Assembly (NCBI GenBank): GCA_946482335.1
Contig: CAMLRG010000003.1
Span: 16,913 to 80,912, forward strand
Direction: 5' to 3'
Length of the DNA stretch: 64,000 bases
From: an uncultured Duganella sp.
Lineage (GTDB): Bacteria > Pseudomonadota > Gammaproteobacteria > Burkholderiales > Burkholderiaceae
Position 1 is the stretch's first letter. Every line of letters begins with the position of its first letter. The translations under genes were made by a program, and so were the position numbers. A model generated the notes under the pieces. That model was not told where the DNA came from. It saw only the letters and a program-made list of their open reading frames with translations, and did not search any database. Positions 52,559 to 61,727 of the stretch are shown here, in pieces.

Positions 52559-55500
52559 CAGTGGGTCCCTTCCAGTTGCGGGGCAGCCTCGGCTGCCGGG
52601 GATTTCTTCTCAAGGCGCTTGGCCAGGGTGCGCAGCAGGACGTAGAACACCGGCGTCAGGAACAGGCCGAAGAAGGTCACGCCCAGCATGCCGGCGAACA
52701 CCGCCACGCCCATCGCATGACGCATCTCGGAACCTGCGCCAACCGAGAACACCAGTGGTACCACGCCCATGATGAAGGCGATCGACGTCATCAGGATCGG
52801 GCGCAAACGCAGGCGGCAAGCTTCCAGGGCGGCCTGCAGGATGGTGCGGCCGTGGTCCTCCAGCTCGCGCGCAAACTCCACGATCAGGATCGCGTTCTTC
52901 GACGCCAGGCCGACCAGCACAAAGAGCGCGATCTGCGTGAACACATTGTTGTCGCCGCCGGTCAGCTTGACGCCGATCAGGGCGCACAGGATCGACATCG
53001 GCACGATCAGGATCACGGCCATCGGCAGGGTCCACGATTCGTATTGGGCGGCCAGCACCAGGAATACCAGCAGCACGCACAGCGGGAACACGTAGATCAT
53101 GGTGTTACCGGCCAGGATTTCCTGGTAGGTCAGCTCGGTCCATTCGTAGCCCATGCCCTTCGGCAGGTTTTCCTTGACGATCGCTTCCAGCGCGGCCTGG
53201 GCCTGGCCGGACGAGAAGCCGGGCGCCGGGGCACCGTTGATCTCGGCCGATACGTAAGCGTTGTAGCGCTCCACGCGGTCCGGGCCATAGCTGTCCTTGA
53301 CGCGCATCAGCGACGACAGCGGGATCATTTCGCCCTTGTTGTTGCGCACTTTCAGCTGGGCGATCTGCTCGGCCTGGGAACGGAACGGGGCGTCAGCCTG
53401 CACGCGCACCTGGTAGGTGCGGCCGAACTGGTTGAAGTCGTTCACGTACAGCGAACCGAGGTTGATCTGCAAGGTCTGGTAGATGGTCTGCAGCGGCACG
53501 CCCAGCTGCTTGGCCTTGGCGCGGTCCACGTCCGCGAACAGCTGCGGCACATTGATCTGGAAGCTGGAGAACACACCGGCCAGGCGCTTGTCCTGCCATG
53601 CCTTCATCTGGATCGCCTGCACGGCCTTGTACAGTTCGTCGTAGCCGGCGTTGTTGCGGTCCTCGATCATCATCTTGAAGCCGCCGGTGGTGCCCAGGCC
53701 GTTGACTGGCGGCGGCGGGAACACCATCACGAAGGCGTCCTGTACGGCGCCCATGCGCTTGTTGATCTCCGCGGCGATCGCCTCACCCGACTGGGATGGG
53801 TCGGTACGCTCGTGGAATGGCTTCAGCGTGGTGAACACGATACCGGCGTTCGGCGCGTTGGTGAAGCCGTTGATCGACAGGCCCGGGAACGCCACCGATG
53901 CTTCCACGCCAGGGATTTCCTTGGCGATGTCGGACATCTTGCGGATCACCTGCTCGGTGCGTTCCAGCGACGCGGCATCAGGCAGCTGGGCGAAGCCCAC
54001 CAGGTACTGCTTGTCCTGGGCCGGCACGAAGCCGTTCGGCACCACCTTGAACATGATGCCTGCGGCAACCGCCAGCACCAGGTACACCGCGACCGATGCG
54101 CTCTTGCGCTTCAGCACGCCCTGCACGCCGGTTTCATAGCTGTGCGAAGCGCGGTTGAAGAAGTTGTTAAACCAGTGGAAGAAGCGGCCGAACAGCTTGT
54201 CCATGATGCGGGTCAGCGCATCTTTCGGCGCGTCGTGCGGGCGCAGCAGCGTTGCCGACAGGGCCGGGGCCAGGGTCAGCGAGCAGAAGGCCGAGATGAC
54301 GGTCGAAATGGCGATGGTCAGCGCAAACTGGCGGTAGAACTGGCCGGTCAGGCCGGACACGAAGGCGATCGGCACGAACACGGCGCACAGCACCAGCGCA
54401 ATCGCGATGATCGGGCCGGACACTTCCTTCATGGCCTGGATGGTCGCGTCGCGCGCCGACAGGCCGTTGGCGATATTCCGTTCGACGTTCTCCACCACCA
54501 CGATCGCGTCGTCGACCACGATACCGATGGCCAGCACCAGGCCGAACAGCGACAGCGTATTGATCGAGAAGCCGAAGCCGATCATCACGGCAAAGGTACC
54601 GACGATCGAGACAGGCACCGCCAGCAGCGGGATGATCGATGCGCGCCAGGTCTGCAGGAAGATGATCACCACCAGCACCACCAGGGCCACCGCTTCCAGC
54701 AGGGTGTGGATCACGGACTTGATCGATTCGCGCACGAACTGGGTCGGGTCGTACACGATGTCGTAGGCCACGCCTTCAGGGAAGTCCTTCTTCAGTTCTT
54801 CCATCTTGGCGCGCACGTTGGCCGACAGTTCCAGCGCATTGCTGTTTGGCGCTTCGAAAATACCGATACCGACCGCCGACTTGTTGTTCAGCAGCGAGCG
54901 CAGCGAATAGCTGTTGGAGCCCATTTCGATACGGGCCACGTCCTTCAGGCGGGTCAGCGCGCCATCCTCATTGGTCTTGATGATGATGTCGCCGAATTCC
55001 TCCACGGTGCTCAAACGGCCCTGGGTGTTGACGGTCAGCTGGAAGTCGGCCGCCTTGGACGGCGCGGCGCCGATCACGCCGGCCGCGACCTGCACGTTCT
55101 GCTCGCGGATCGCATCGACCACGTCGGAGGCGGTCATGTTGCGGCCGGCGACCTTCTGCGGGTCGAGCCAGATGCGCATGGCGTAGTCGCCGGCACCGAA
55201 GATCTGCACGTCGCCCATGCCCTGGATACGGGCCAGCTGGTCCTTCACGTTCAGCACGCCGTAGTTGCGCAGGTACAGGTCGTCGTAGCGCCCATTCGGC
55301 GACAGCAGGTGCACCACCATGGTCAGGTTCGGCGAAGACTTCACCGTGGTCACGCCGATCTGGCGCACCTCTTCCGGCAGGCGTGGCAAGGCGCGCTGCA
55401 CGCGGTTCTGCACCGCGGTTTCAGCCTTGTCGACGTCGGTGCCGATCTTGAAGGTCACGGTCAGCATCAGCGCGCCATCGGAGGTGTTTTGCGAGGACAT

Positions 55501-55737
55501 GTACAGCATGTTCTCGACACCGTTGATCTGCTCTTCGAGCGGCGCGGCGACGGTTTCCGCAATCACTTTCGGGTTCGCGCCCGGGTAGACGGCGCGCACC
55601 ACGACCGATGGCGGCACCACTTCCGGGTATTCGGAGACGGGCAGCTTGAAGATCGAGATCAAGCCCGCTACGAAGACAATGATCGACAAGACCGCCGCGA
55701 AGATCGGCTTGTCGACAAAGAAGCGAGAGAAATTCAT
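52558..55737 (-). CDS. RND multidrug efflux pump, AcrB/MexB type (HAE1 family)
   Basis: 1059 residues. It begins MNFSRFFVDKPIFAAVLSII and has twelve membrane helices with two large periplasmic loops. The proton relay region GIVVDDAIVVVENVERN (helix 4) and the repeats PALSATLLR and VFVPIAFVSGLTGQFYRQ identify the HAE1 group, as do GLASKNAILIVEFAREL and the end YVLLRTLAKRLEKKS. It exports amphiphilic drugs in exchange for protons. The adaptor gene ends three bases upstream and the outer-membrane gene overlaps downstream. Confidence 0.95.
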   Translation of the reverse strand: MNFSRFFVDKPIFAAVLSIIVFVAGLISIFKLPVSEYPEVVPPSVVVRAVYPGANPKVIAETVAAPLEEQINGVENMLYMSSQNTSDGALMLTVTFKIGTDVDKAETAVQNRVQRALPRLPEEVRQIGVTTVKSSPNLTMVVHLLSPNGRYDDLYLRNYGVLNVKDQLARIQGMGDVQIFGAGDYAMRIWLDPQKVAGRNMTASDVVDAIREQNVQVAAGVIGAAPSKAADFQLTVNTQGRLSTVEEFGDIIIKTNEDGALTRLKDVARIEMGSNSYSLRSLLNNKSAVGIGIFEAPNSNALELSANVRAKMEELKKDFPEGVAYDIVYDPTQFVRESIKSVIHTLLEAVALVVLVVIIFLQTWRASIIPLLAVPVSIVGTFAVMIGFGFSINTLSLFGLVLAIGIVVDDAIVVVENVERNIANGLSARDATIQAMKEVSGPIIAIALVLCAVFVPIAFVSGLTGQFYRQFALTIAISTVISAFCSLTLAPALSATLLRPHDAPKDALTRIMDKLFGRFFHWFNNFFNRASHSYETGVQGVLKRKSASVAVYLVLAVAAGIMFKVVPNGFVPAQDKQYLVGFAQLPDAASLERTEQVIRKMSDIAKEIPGVEASVAFPGLSINGFTNAPNAGIVFTTLKPFHERTDPSQSGEAIAAEINKRMGAVQDAFVMVFPPPPVNGLGTTGGFKMMIEDRNNAGYDELYKAVQAIQMKAWQDKRLAGVFSSFQINVPQLFADVDRAKAKQLGVPLQTIYQTLQINLGSLYVNDFNQFGRTYQVRVQADAPFRSQAEQIAQLKVRNNKGEMIPLSSLMRVKDSYGPDRVERYNAYVSAEINGAPAPGFSSGQAQAALEAIVKENLPKGMGYEWTELTYQEILAGNTMIYVFPLCVLLVFLVLAAQYESWTLPMAVILIVPMSILCALIGVKLTGGDNNVFTQIALFVLVGLASKNAILIVEFARELEDHGRTILQAALEACRLRLRPILMTSIAFIMGVVPLVFSVGAGSEMRHAMGVAVFAGMLGVTFFGLFLTPVFYVLLRTLAKRLEKKSPAAEAAPQLEGTH

Positions 55738-55740
55738 GGA

Positions 55741-56952
55741 TTATTCCTTGGAGGTTTTGGCTTCGGTGGCGGCCACTTTCTGTCCGGCTGCCATCGGGTC
55801 AAAGGTCATGTCGACCATTTGCGGCGTGATCGGCGCGCCGGGGCGCACGCGCTGCAGGCCGTTGACGACGATCTTCTCGCCCGGCTTCAGGCCGTCGCGC
55901 ACCACGCGCAAGCCTTCGATGTTCGGGCCCAGCACCACAGGGCGGTATTCCGCCTTGTTGTCGGCGCCCACCACGAACACGAACTTGCGGTTCTGGTCGG
56001 TGCCCACGGCGCGCTCATTGATCAGCAGCGACTGGCGGGTCGCGGTGCCGCCATCCAGCTGGACGCGGGCGAACAGGCCTGGCACCAGGGCGCGGTCCTT
56101 GTTGTCGAAGGTGGCGCGCATGCGCACGGAGCCGGTGCGGGTGTCGAGCTGGTTGTCCACGAATTCCAGCTTGCCTTCGTGCGGGAAGCCCGATTCGTTG
56201 GCCAGGCCGACCTTCACGGTCACCGGCTGGCCCTTGTAAGCTTGGCCGCCGACGCGCAGGAAGGTGTCTTCATCGCCGTCGAAGCTGGCGTAGATCTTGT
56301 CCAGCGACACCACGCTGGTCAGCACCGCATTCGGGTCGACCAGGTTGCCGAGGGTGATCTCCGCCTTCGACACGCGGCCGTTGATCGGCGATACCACCTG
56401 GGTGTACGACAGGTTCAGGCGGGCCGCTTCCGCTGCCGAGGCGGCGGCACGGGCACTGGCGTCCAGTTCCTTCAATGCCGAGGCGCGTTCGTCGAACTCG
56501 CGCTGGGCGATGGCCTTGTCGGCCAGCAGCTTTTCAGCGCGGGCCAGCTCCAGCTTGGCCAGGTCGGCCTTGGCGCGCGCGGAATTGGCGGCGGCTTCGG
56601 CACGGCTGGCTTCAGCCTGGAATGGACGCGGGTCGATCACGAACAGCACATCCCCCTTTTTCACCTCGCTGCCGGGCTTGAAGTTCACCGCGGTGATGAA
56701 GCCGCTGACGCGTGGACGGATCTCCACGTGCTCGATGGCTTCGATACGGCCGGAGAATTCCTGGGTTTCGGCGACGGACTTCTGCACGACGACAGCTGCC
56801 GATACCGGCGGGCCGCCTGCGGCAGGCGCCTGGCTTTCCGCGGGCTTGCTGTTGGCGCTGCAACCGGACAGGATGGCCGCCGCCAGCCCGCCCATGGCCA
56901 ACGCGGCTACCAGCGGCCGCGCAAGAGTGGTCAATTGATTCATCTTCTTCAT
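55741..56952 (-). CDS. RND efflux periplasmic adaptor (AcrA/MexA family lipoprotein)
   Basis: 403 residues. ATG 56952 follows AGAGGTTAAC; the frame opens further upstream but without a signal. The signal ends in a lipobox, LAAAILSGCSANS. A lipoyl-type domain (FSGRIEAIEHVEIRPRVSGF, VLFVIDPRPFQAEASRAEAA), a long coiled-coil hairpin (LARAEKLLADKAIAQREFDE) and beta-barrel/membrane-proximal domains follow. It bridges the pump and outer-membrane factor. First of the three pump genes, 105 bp after the hydrolase gene; this gap holds an inverted repeat at 57010-57024. Confidence 0.94.
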   Translation of the reverse strand: MKKMNQLTTLARPLVAALAMGGLAAAILSGCSANSKPAESQAPAAGGPPVSAAVVVQKSVAETQEFSGRIEAIEHVEIRPRVSGFITAVNFKPGSEVKKGDVLFVIDPRPFQAEASRAEAAANSARAKADLAKLELARAEKLLADKAIAQREFDERASALKELDASARAAASAAEAARLNLSYTQVVSPINGRVSKAEITLGNLVDPNAVLTSVVSLDKIYASFDGDEDTFLRVGGQAYKGQPVTVKVGLANESGFPHEGKLEFVDNQLDTRTGSVRMRATFDNKDRALVPGLFARVQLDGGTATRQSLLINERAVGTDQNRKFVFVVGADNKAEYRPVVLGPNIEGLRVVRDGLKPGEKIVVNGLQRVRPGAPITPQMVDMTFDPMAAGQKVAATEAKTSKE

Positions 56953-57009
56953 TGTTAACCTCTTGTGGGTGAAAATTGATTGGAAAAATTTTGGCAAAAA
57001 GGAGCCCAT

Positions 57010-57030
57010 GTGCCTCGCAGGCACTTTTTT
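57010..57030 (+). terminator. Hairpin with T-run, oriented against the surrounding genes
   Basis: GTGCCT-CGC-AGGCAC (57010-57024) is followed on the plus strand by six T residues. The genes on both sides read on the minus strand, so it either ends an antisense transcript or acts as an operator dyad before the pump genes. Confidence 0.45.
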
Positions 57031-57057
57031 CAAACTGCTGTTTTGTGGTAAACCGCT

Positions 57058-57903
57058 TTACGCCACCGGGATTTCCGTCCCGTCGATGGCGCTGATGAAA
57101 CTGGCCATCTCTTTCAACGCAAAGCTCCTGCACGCGCATTCATTCCTGGCTCCCGGCTCCTGGAGTGGCGCCGGTGGCATGCGTCTGACTGTTGTCTTTA
57201 CTCCGCAGGCGATCAATTTCGCCCCGTATTGTTCCGCTTCATCCCGCAAGGGGTCGTCCTCGGCCGACAGGATCAGGGCCGGCGGCAAATTCTTCAGGCG
57301 GCTCGATTGCAGCGGCGACGCGTAAGGGTGGGCGCGGTCGGCGGCATTCGGCAGGTAGCCGCGGTAGGCGGCGGCGCACGTGTTGGCAACCTTCATCTTG
57401 TCCGGGCAGTTCGGCAATTCGCGCATCGAACCGGTGGACAGGCCGGGATCGAGCATCGGCATGATCAGGATCTGGCCCGCCAGCACCGGACCGCCACGGT
57501 CGCGCGCCATCAGCGCCGACACGGCGGCCAGGTTGGCGCCGGCTTCGATGCCGGCCGTCAGCAGCAGCTTGCCGCTCCAGGCCAGCTTGGTCTTGTTCTT
57601 CTTGGCCCAGGCCAGCACGGCGTGGGCATCCTCGACCGCCGCCGGGAAAGGGCTGACGGCCGCCAGGGTGTAGTTGGTAGCGAGAATGACATGGCCCGGA
57701 TTGCACGTGACCAGGTGGCGCAGGAATTCGTCCGCCTCCTCCAGGTCGCCGGCCACGAAGCCGCCGCCATGGACGAAGACGATCAGGGCGTCGCGCTTGG
57801 CGGACGGATTCCCGGCCAGGTAGAGGCGTGCGGCGAGCGGCCCTTGGGCGCCGCGCACTTCCAGTTCGCGGATCTTCAGGTCCGCCGGCACCTGCGCGGT
57901 CAT
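57058..57903 (-). CDS. Alpha/beta hydrolase-fold protein lacking the catalytic Ser and His
   Basis: 281 residues of the hormone-sensitive-lipase branch. VFVHGGGFVAGD (43-53) is the oxyanion-hole motif, ATNYTLAAVSPFPAAVEDA follows, and LPPALILSAEDDPLRDEAE holds the Asp. The nucleophile elbow, normally GDSAGGN, reads GIEAGAN (118-124): Ser replaced by Glu120. The region of the catalytic His, normally HGF, reads PLQEPGARNE without His. It is therefore likely not an esterase. Its ATG overlaps the stop of a 56-residue membrane protein gene (ATGA), and the RND pump genes follow 105 bp downstream. A regulatory or binding role is possible. Confidence 0.82.
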   Translation of the reverse strand: MTAQVPADLKIRELEVRGAQGPLAARLYLAGNPSAKRDALIVFVHGGGFVAGDLEEADEFLRHLVTCNPGHVILATNYTLAAVSPFPAAVEDAHAVLAWAKKNKTKLAWSGKLLLTAGIEAGANLAAVSALMARDRGGPVLAGQILIMPMLDPGLSTGSMRELPNCPDKMKVANTCAAAYRGYLPNAADRAHPYASPLQSSRLKNLPPALILSAEDDPLRDEAEQYGAKLIACGVKTTVRRMPPAPLQEPGARNECACRSFALKEMASFISAIDGTEIPVA

Positions 57904-58070
57904 TCGCGCGCCTCCGTACTGGCCGAGGCCAGCAGCTTCACGGGCGCCGGCGCCGCGCCGAATCCTACTTGCGCACCGTGCGCATATTCGTCGGTATACA
58001 GGACGCCTGCCAGGGCGATCGCGCCCAGCGCCAGCGATACCATTGCAAAAAATCCATCCCGGTTACTCAT
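57900..58070 (-). CDS. 56-residue single-pass membrane protein
   Basis: The frame from ATG 58070 (after AGGAG) runs to TGA at 57900 and overlaps the hydrolase start. It begins MSNRDGFFAMVSLALGAIAL and has one membrane helix (about residues 7-26), then a soluble 30-residue tail ending SASTEARE. It is first in the transcript that continues into the hydrolase and perhaps the pump genes. No family recognised; the ribosome site, start overlap and promoter position support it as a real gene. Confidence 0.75.
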   Translation of the reverse strand: MSNRDGFFAMVSLALGAIALAGVLYTDEYAHGAQVGFGAAPAPVKLLASASTEARE

Positions 58071-58107
58071 GACTGCTCCTTTTCCTAAACTGAAGCCACT
58101 TTAATCT

Positions 58108-58122
58108 TTCCCATCCTGGGAA
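58108..58122. promoter_or_regulatory. LysR-type operator TTCCCA-N3-TGGGAA
   Basis: A perfect dyad containing TCCCATCCTGGGA, a T-N11-A LysR box, lies between the divergent RND operon (start 58070) and the LysR gene (58235). It is placed to control both directions. Confidence 0.65.
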
Positions 58123-58234
58123 GGTCAATGGCTTTTTTATGCTGCAATACGGTAATAATAAACTTCCACTAGAATAAGAAAAATACATTAATGATGAATT
58201 GATTGTTCAGGATCTCGAACAATAAGGTGGACTC

Positions 58235-59194
58235 ATGAATAAGCTCCAAGCCATGGAAGTCTTCGTGCAAGTAGTGGACGCGGGTGGCTTCACCCGCGCG
58301 TCCGAAGCCCTGCAATTGCCGAAGGCAACCGTCTCCACCCTGGTGGCCAGCCTGGAAACGGCGCTGTCGGTCAAGCTGCTGCACCGGACCACGCGCCACG
58401 TTTCCGTCACTGCCGACGGCGCCGCCTACTATGAAAGATGCCTGCGCATCCTGGCCGACGTGAAGGATGCCGAGGAATCGCTGTCGCGCACCCGCCTGAG
58501 CCCGAGCGGCCGGCTGCGGGTCGATGCGCCGACCGGACTGGCCAACGAAGTGCTGGTCCCTGCCCTGCCTTCCTTCTTTGAACAATATCCCGATATCCAG
58601 CTGGAGCTCGGTTGCAGCGACCGCCCGGTCGACCTGGTCGAGGAAGGCGTCGATTGTGCAGTGCGGGGGGGCCAACTGGGCGATTCCAGCCTGATCGCAC
58701 GGCGCGTGGGGGTGCTGAATTTCGTGACCTGCGCCGCGCCCTCCTACCTGGAACGCTTCGGCACCCCATGCCACCCGCGCGAGCTGGAACGGCACCGTTG
58801 CGTCAACTATTTCTCGTCCAAGACCGGCAAGATCTATAGCTGGGACTTCACACGGGACGGCGAGCGCATCGAAATGATGCTGCCCGGCGTGATTGCCCTG
58901 AACGATTCCAACGCCTACCTGCAAGCCGGCCTCGCCGGCCTGGGCATCATCATGATGACCGACGTACAACTGGCCAGTCACGGCACCAGCGGCCGCCTGC
59001 TGCGGGTGCTGGAGGATTGGTCCACCGACCCGCTGCCGATCCATGTGGTGTATCCGCAGAACCGCCACCTGTCGGCCAAGGTGCGCGTCTTCGTCGAATG
59101 GGTGGCAGACCTGATGGCGAGCCATCCGAATATGCGCTTGCGCCCCCTGGCCACTTCCTTGCCCACTTCCCTGCCCACCGAGGCCATCGTATGA
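58235..59194 (+). CDS. LysR-family regulator, divergent from the RND efflux operon
   Basis: 319 residues with the helix-turn-helix GGFTRASEALQLPKATVSTL (about 21-40) and SLETALSVKLLHRTTRH, then a typical effector domain (GRLRVDAPTGLANEVLVPAL, DCAVRGGQLGDSSLIARRVG). It reads away from the efflux operon, with a T-N11-A dyad between, so it may regulate it. Its stop also overlaps the start of a hydroxyacid dehydrogenase (ATGA, 59191-59194), so the two are co-transcribed. Confidence 0.9.
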   Translation: MNKLQAMEVFVQVVDAGGFTRASEALQLPKATVSTLVASLETALSVKLLHRTTRHVSVTADGAAYYERCLRILADVKDAEESLSRTRLSPSGRLRVDAPTGLANEVLVPALPSFFEQYPDIQLELGCSDRPVDLVEEGVDCAVRGGQLGDSSLIARRVGVLNFVTCAAPSYLERFGTPCHPRELERHRCVNYFSSKTGKIYSWDFTRDGERIEMMLPGVIALNDSNAYLQAGLAGLGIIMMTDVQLASHGTSGRLLRVLEDWSTDPLPIHVVYPQNRHLSAKVRVFVEWVADLMASHPNMRLRPLATSLPTSLPTEAIV

Positions 59195-60141
59195 CCGAAC
59201 GTATCGTATTCCTCGACCGCGACAGCATTATTGCCGACATCCGCCGTCCTTCCTTTGACCACGGATGGACGGAGTATCCCGCCTCCACCGCCGCCGAAGC
59301 GGTCGGGCGCCTGCAAGATGCGACCATCGCCATCAGCAACAAGGTGCCGCTGCGGGCCGACGCACTGGCCGCCCTGCCCGGCTTGAAAATGATCGCGGTC
59401 GCCGCCACCGGTACCGATATCATCGACTTGCCGGCCGCCCGCGAGCGCGGCATCGTGGTGTCGAACATCCGCGGCTATGCGCATGCCGCCGTGCCGGAAC
59501 ACACTTTTGCGCTGATCCTTGCGCTGCGCCGCCAGTTGCTCGCCTACCGCGCCGATATCGAAGCCGGCGAATGGGAACGTTCGCCACGCTTCTGCCTGTT
59601 CCACCACCCGATCCGGGACTTGCAGGGCAGCCGCCTGGGCTTGCTGGGCTTTGGCGCGTTGGGCAGGCAGGTGGCCCACCTCGGGCGCGCCTTCGGCATG
59701 GAAGTGGTGGTGCACACGCGTACGCCGGCCGACGACCCGCAAGTGCGCAATGTCGGCTGGGACGAATTGCTGGAAACGTCGGACGTCCTGAGCCTGCATG
59801 CGCCGCTGACGGAGGCCACGCGCAATATCATCGGCGCGGCTGAATTGGCGCGCATGAAGCCGAGTGCCATCCTGGTGAATACGGCGCGCGGCGGCCTGGT
59901 CGACGAGGCGGCGCTGGCCGATGCCTTGCAGCGCGGGACGATCGCCGGCGCCGGCTTCGACGTGCTGTCGAAAGAGCCGCCCGTGCCTGACAACCCGCTG
60001 CTGAAGCTGCGCCTGCCGAACTTCCTGCTCACGCCCCATTCGGCCTGGGCCAGCGGGCAGGCGATGCAGGAGCTGGCCGACCAGTTGATCGGCAACATCG
60101 AAGCTTTCGTCGCTGGCCGCCCGGTGAACCGCGTCGCCTGA
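59191..60141 (+). CDS. D-2-hydroxyacid dehydrogenase (glycerate/hydroxypyruvate reductase type)
   Basis: 316 residues. The NAD-binding core has LGLLGFGALGRQVAHLGRAF (about 148-167), substrate-binding VVSNIRGYAHAAVPEHTFAL (about 90-109), NTARGGLVDEAALADAL with catalytic Arg, and LLTPHSAWAS with the catalytic His. The family reduces 2-keto acids to D-hydroxyacids with NAD(P)H. The best fit is a glycerate dehydrogenase-like enzyme; the exact substrate is unclear. ATG 59191 overlaps the LysR stop. It is not in an obvious pathway cluster. Confidence 0.88.
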   Translation: MTERIVFLDRDSIIADIRRPSFDHGWTEYPASTAAEAVGRLQDATIAISNKVPLRADALAALPGLKMIAVAATGTDIIDLPAARERGIVVSNIRGYAHAAVPEHTFALILALRRQLLAYRADIEAGEWERSPRFCLFHHPIRDLQGSRLGLLGFGALGRQVAHLGRAFGMEVVVHTRTPADDPQVRNVGWDELLETSDVLSLHAPLTEATRNIIGAAELARMKPSAILVNTARGGLVDEAALADALQRGTIAGAGFDVLSKEPPVPDNPLLKLRLPNFLLTPHSAWASGQAMQELADQLIGNIEAFVAGRPVNRVA

Positions 60142-60151
60142 CGCGTCCGCC

Positions 60152-61699
60152 TTATTCCGGCAGATCGGCGGTGGACCAGACGGCCAGGCGCTTGAAACCG
60201 CCTTCGTCGAGCACCATGCGCGGCGGTGGCAGATTGAATGGGGCCGCCGTCAGATCAAGTGCCTGCCAGCCGCCGTTGGGAACCCAGGCGTTGCGTCCAG
60301 TGTCGTTGGTGGTGGCGATCAGGTAGCGCGCCCCACTTAGGCGGAAGCGTTTCAGCGCCATCAGCACCGCATCGAGCGGCAGATGGGTCAACACGTCGCG
60401 GCACAGGACGGCATCGGCGCGCGGCAAGGTCGTGGTGACCACGTCGGCTTCGGCGAACAGGCAATGCGTATGCCCTTTCATGCTGGCGCGCAGCCCGGAC
60501 ACCAGCTCCGGTACGATGTCGAAGCCCAGGTAAAGCCGAAGCTTCCCGGCCATCTCCCTGCTCCAGTTCATATCGCCGCAGCCGGCATCGGCCAGGATGT
60601 CGATACCCAGGAAGTCCAGCGTCTTTGGCAGCCATTCGCGCAACGGCCCGGTGGCGGCCAGCGCCGAGCCTGCGCCGGAGCGGGTTTCTTCGCTGCCCCA
60701 CAAATTCTCGCGCCAGATCTGCGCGAAGATTGCGCTGCGTGCGGCTGCCTGCGCCGGCTGGTCGGCCGCCAGGTCGGGTTTGGGCAAGGGTTTGCCCCGG
60801 TACAGGCGGGCACGGAAGTCCACGCCCGAGAAGGCTTCGTAATCGGCCAGGCTGCGGGCACTTCCCAGGCCGTATTTGTCGATCTCCGCCAGGTCTTGCG
60901 CCTTGCCGGAACGGTCAATCCCGAGGATATGCCGGATGCGCGTGCGGGCGCGCTGGTTGAGCGCGGACCAGTCGGTCTGGTCTTTCCAGTGGCGCGGGCG
61001 TTCCGGGCGGCGGCCGTAATCGTGGTAGGCCACGACGGCGTTGGGAATGAAGATGTCCCAGCCATGGGTCCACAACCGGACCGCCAGCGTGATTTCCTCG
61101 CCTTCGAAATACAAGTACGGGTCGTACGGCACTTCCTCCACGACGCGGCCCTTGGCAAATACCCAGCCGGCGCCGATGAAGGCATTCTGCCGCGGCACCG
61201 CTGGCGCATCCTTCATGCTGGCGACCTCGGAGCGCTGGGTCAGCACGCCGAATTCGTCGAATTCCTTGGGGTAGATGGTGATGACACCGTCCTCACCGAG
61301 GGTATCGGGCGGCGTGAACTGCAAGGGATAAGTCGACAAGACCGGTTTCGGGCTGTTGCATTGATCGAGCATGGCGATCAGTTTTTCGTCCCAGCCCTGG
61401 ACGAAGCGCATATGGCTATCAATCTGCAGATAATAGTCCTCGCCCTGCCACAGCGATTGCACCTTGTGGCGCGCCCAGCAAGCGCCCTTGCTTTCGGAAG
61501 CGTGGACTGCGATCGTGCGCACCTGGCCGGTACGGGTCTGCAGGACGAAGCAATCATCATCTTCGACCGGCACGAACTGCCAGCAGATACCGATCGATAC
61601 GCGGTCCGGGTACGTGGCCTTTTCAAAAAGGTCACGTACCGTGTTCTGGCAGTCAGGATCGCGGTAGCTCGCGATGGAAACAAATATCGTTGGCTGCAA
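60152..61699 (-). CDS. Glycosyltransferase-methyltransferase fusion protein
   Basis: 515 residues. The N-terminal 290 residues match the GlcNAc transferase family (Skp1 GnT-like): TIFVSIASYRDPDCQNTVRD, YYLQIDSHMRFVQGWDEKLI (DSH acidic motif), AFIGAGWVFAKGRVV and PYLYFEGEEITLAVRLWTHG. The C-terminal 200 residues form a SAM-dependent methyltransferase-like domain (DILADAGCGDMNWSREMAGK, LYLGFDIVPELV, AVLCRDVLTHLPLDAVLMAL). The start codon is TTG at 61697-61699, just after GGAATAGAG; no ATG lies upstream in frame before the previous stop. It follows the repetitive protein gene by 28 bp on the same strand and may glycosylate it or another surface product (inferred). Confidence 0.85.
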   Translation of the reverse strand: MQPTIFVSIASYRDPDCQNTVRDLFEKATYPDRVSIGICWQFVPVEDDDCFVLQTRTGQVRTIAVHASESKGACWARHKVQSLWQGEDYYLQIDSHMRFVQGWDEKLIAMLDQCNSPKPVLSTYPLQFTPPDTLGEDGVITIYPKEFDEFGVLTQRSEVASMKDAPAVPRQNAFIGAGWVFAKGRVVEEVPYDPYLYFEGEEITLAVRLWTHGWDIFIPNAVVAYHDYGRRPERPRHWKDQTDWSALNQRARTRIRHILGIDRSGKAQDLAEIDKYGLGSARSLADYEAFSGVDFRARLYRGKPLPKPDLAADQPAQAAARSAIFAQIWRENLWGSEETRSGAGSALAATGPLREWLPKTLDFLGIDILADAGCGDMNWSREMAGKLRLYLGFDIVPELVSGLRASMKGHTHCLFAEADVVTTTLPRADAVLCRDVLTHLPLDAVLMALKRFRLSGARYLIATTNDTGRNAWVPNGGWQALDLTAAPFNLPPPRMVLDEGGFKRLAVWSTADLPE

Positions 61700-61727
61700 G
61701 TCGCTCTATTCCATCAAAAGTGCAAGA

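Noticed and set aside
52528..56958. Plus-strand open frame of about 1476 codons across the RND genes
   Set aside because: Antisense of three well-recognised efflux genes; composition is His/Arg/Gly rich, typical of a high-GC shadow frame.
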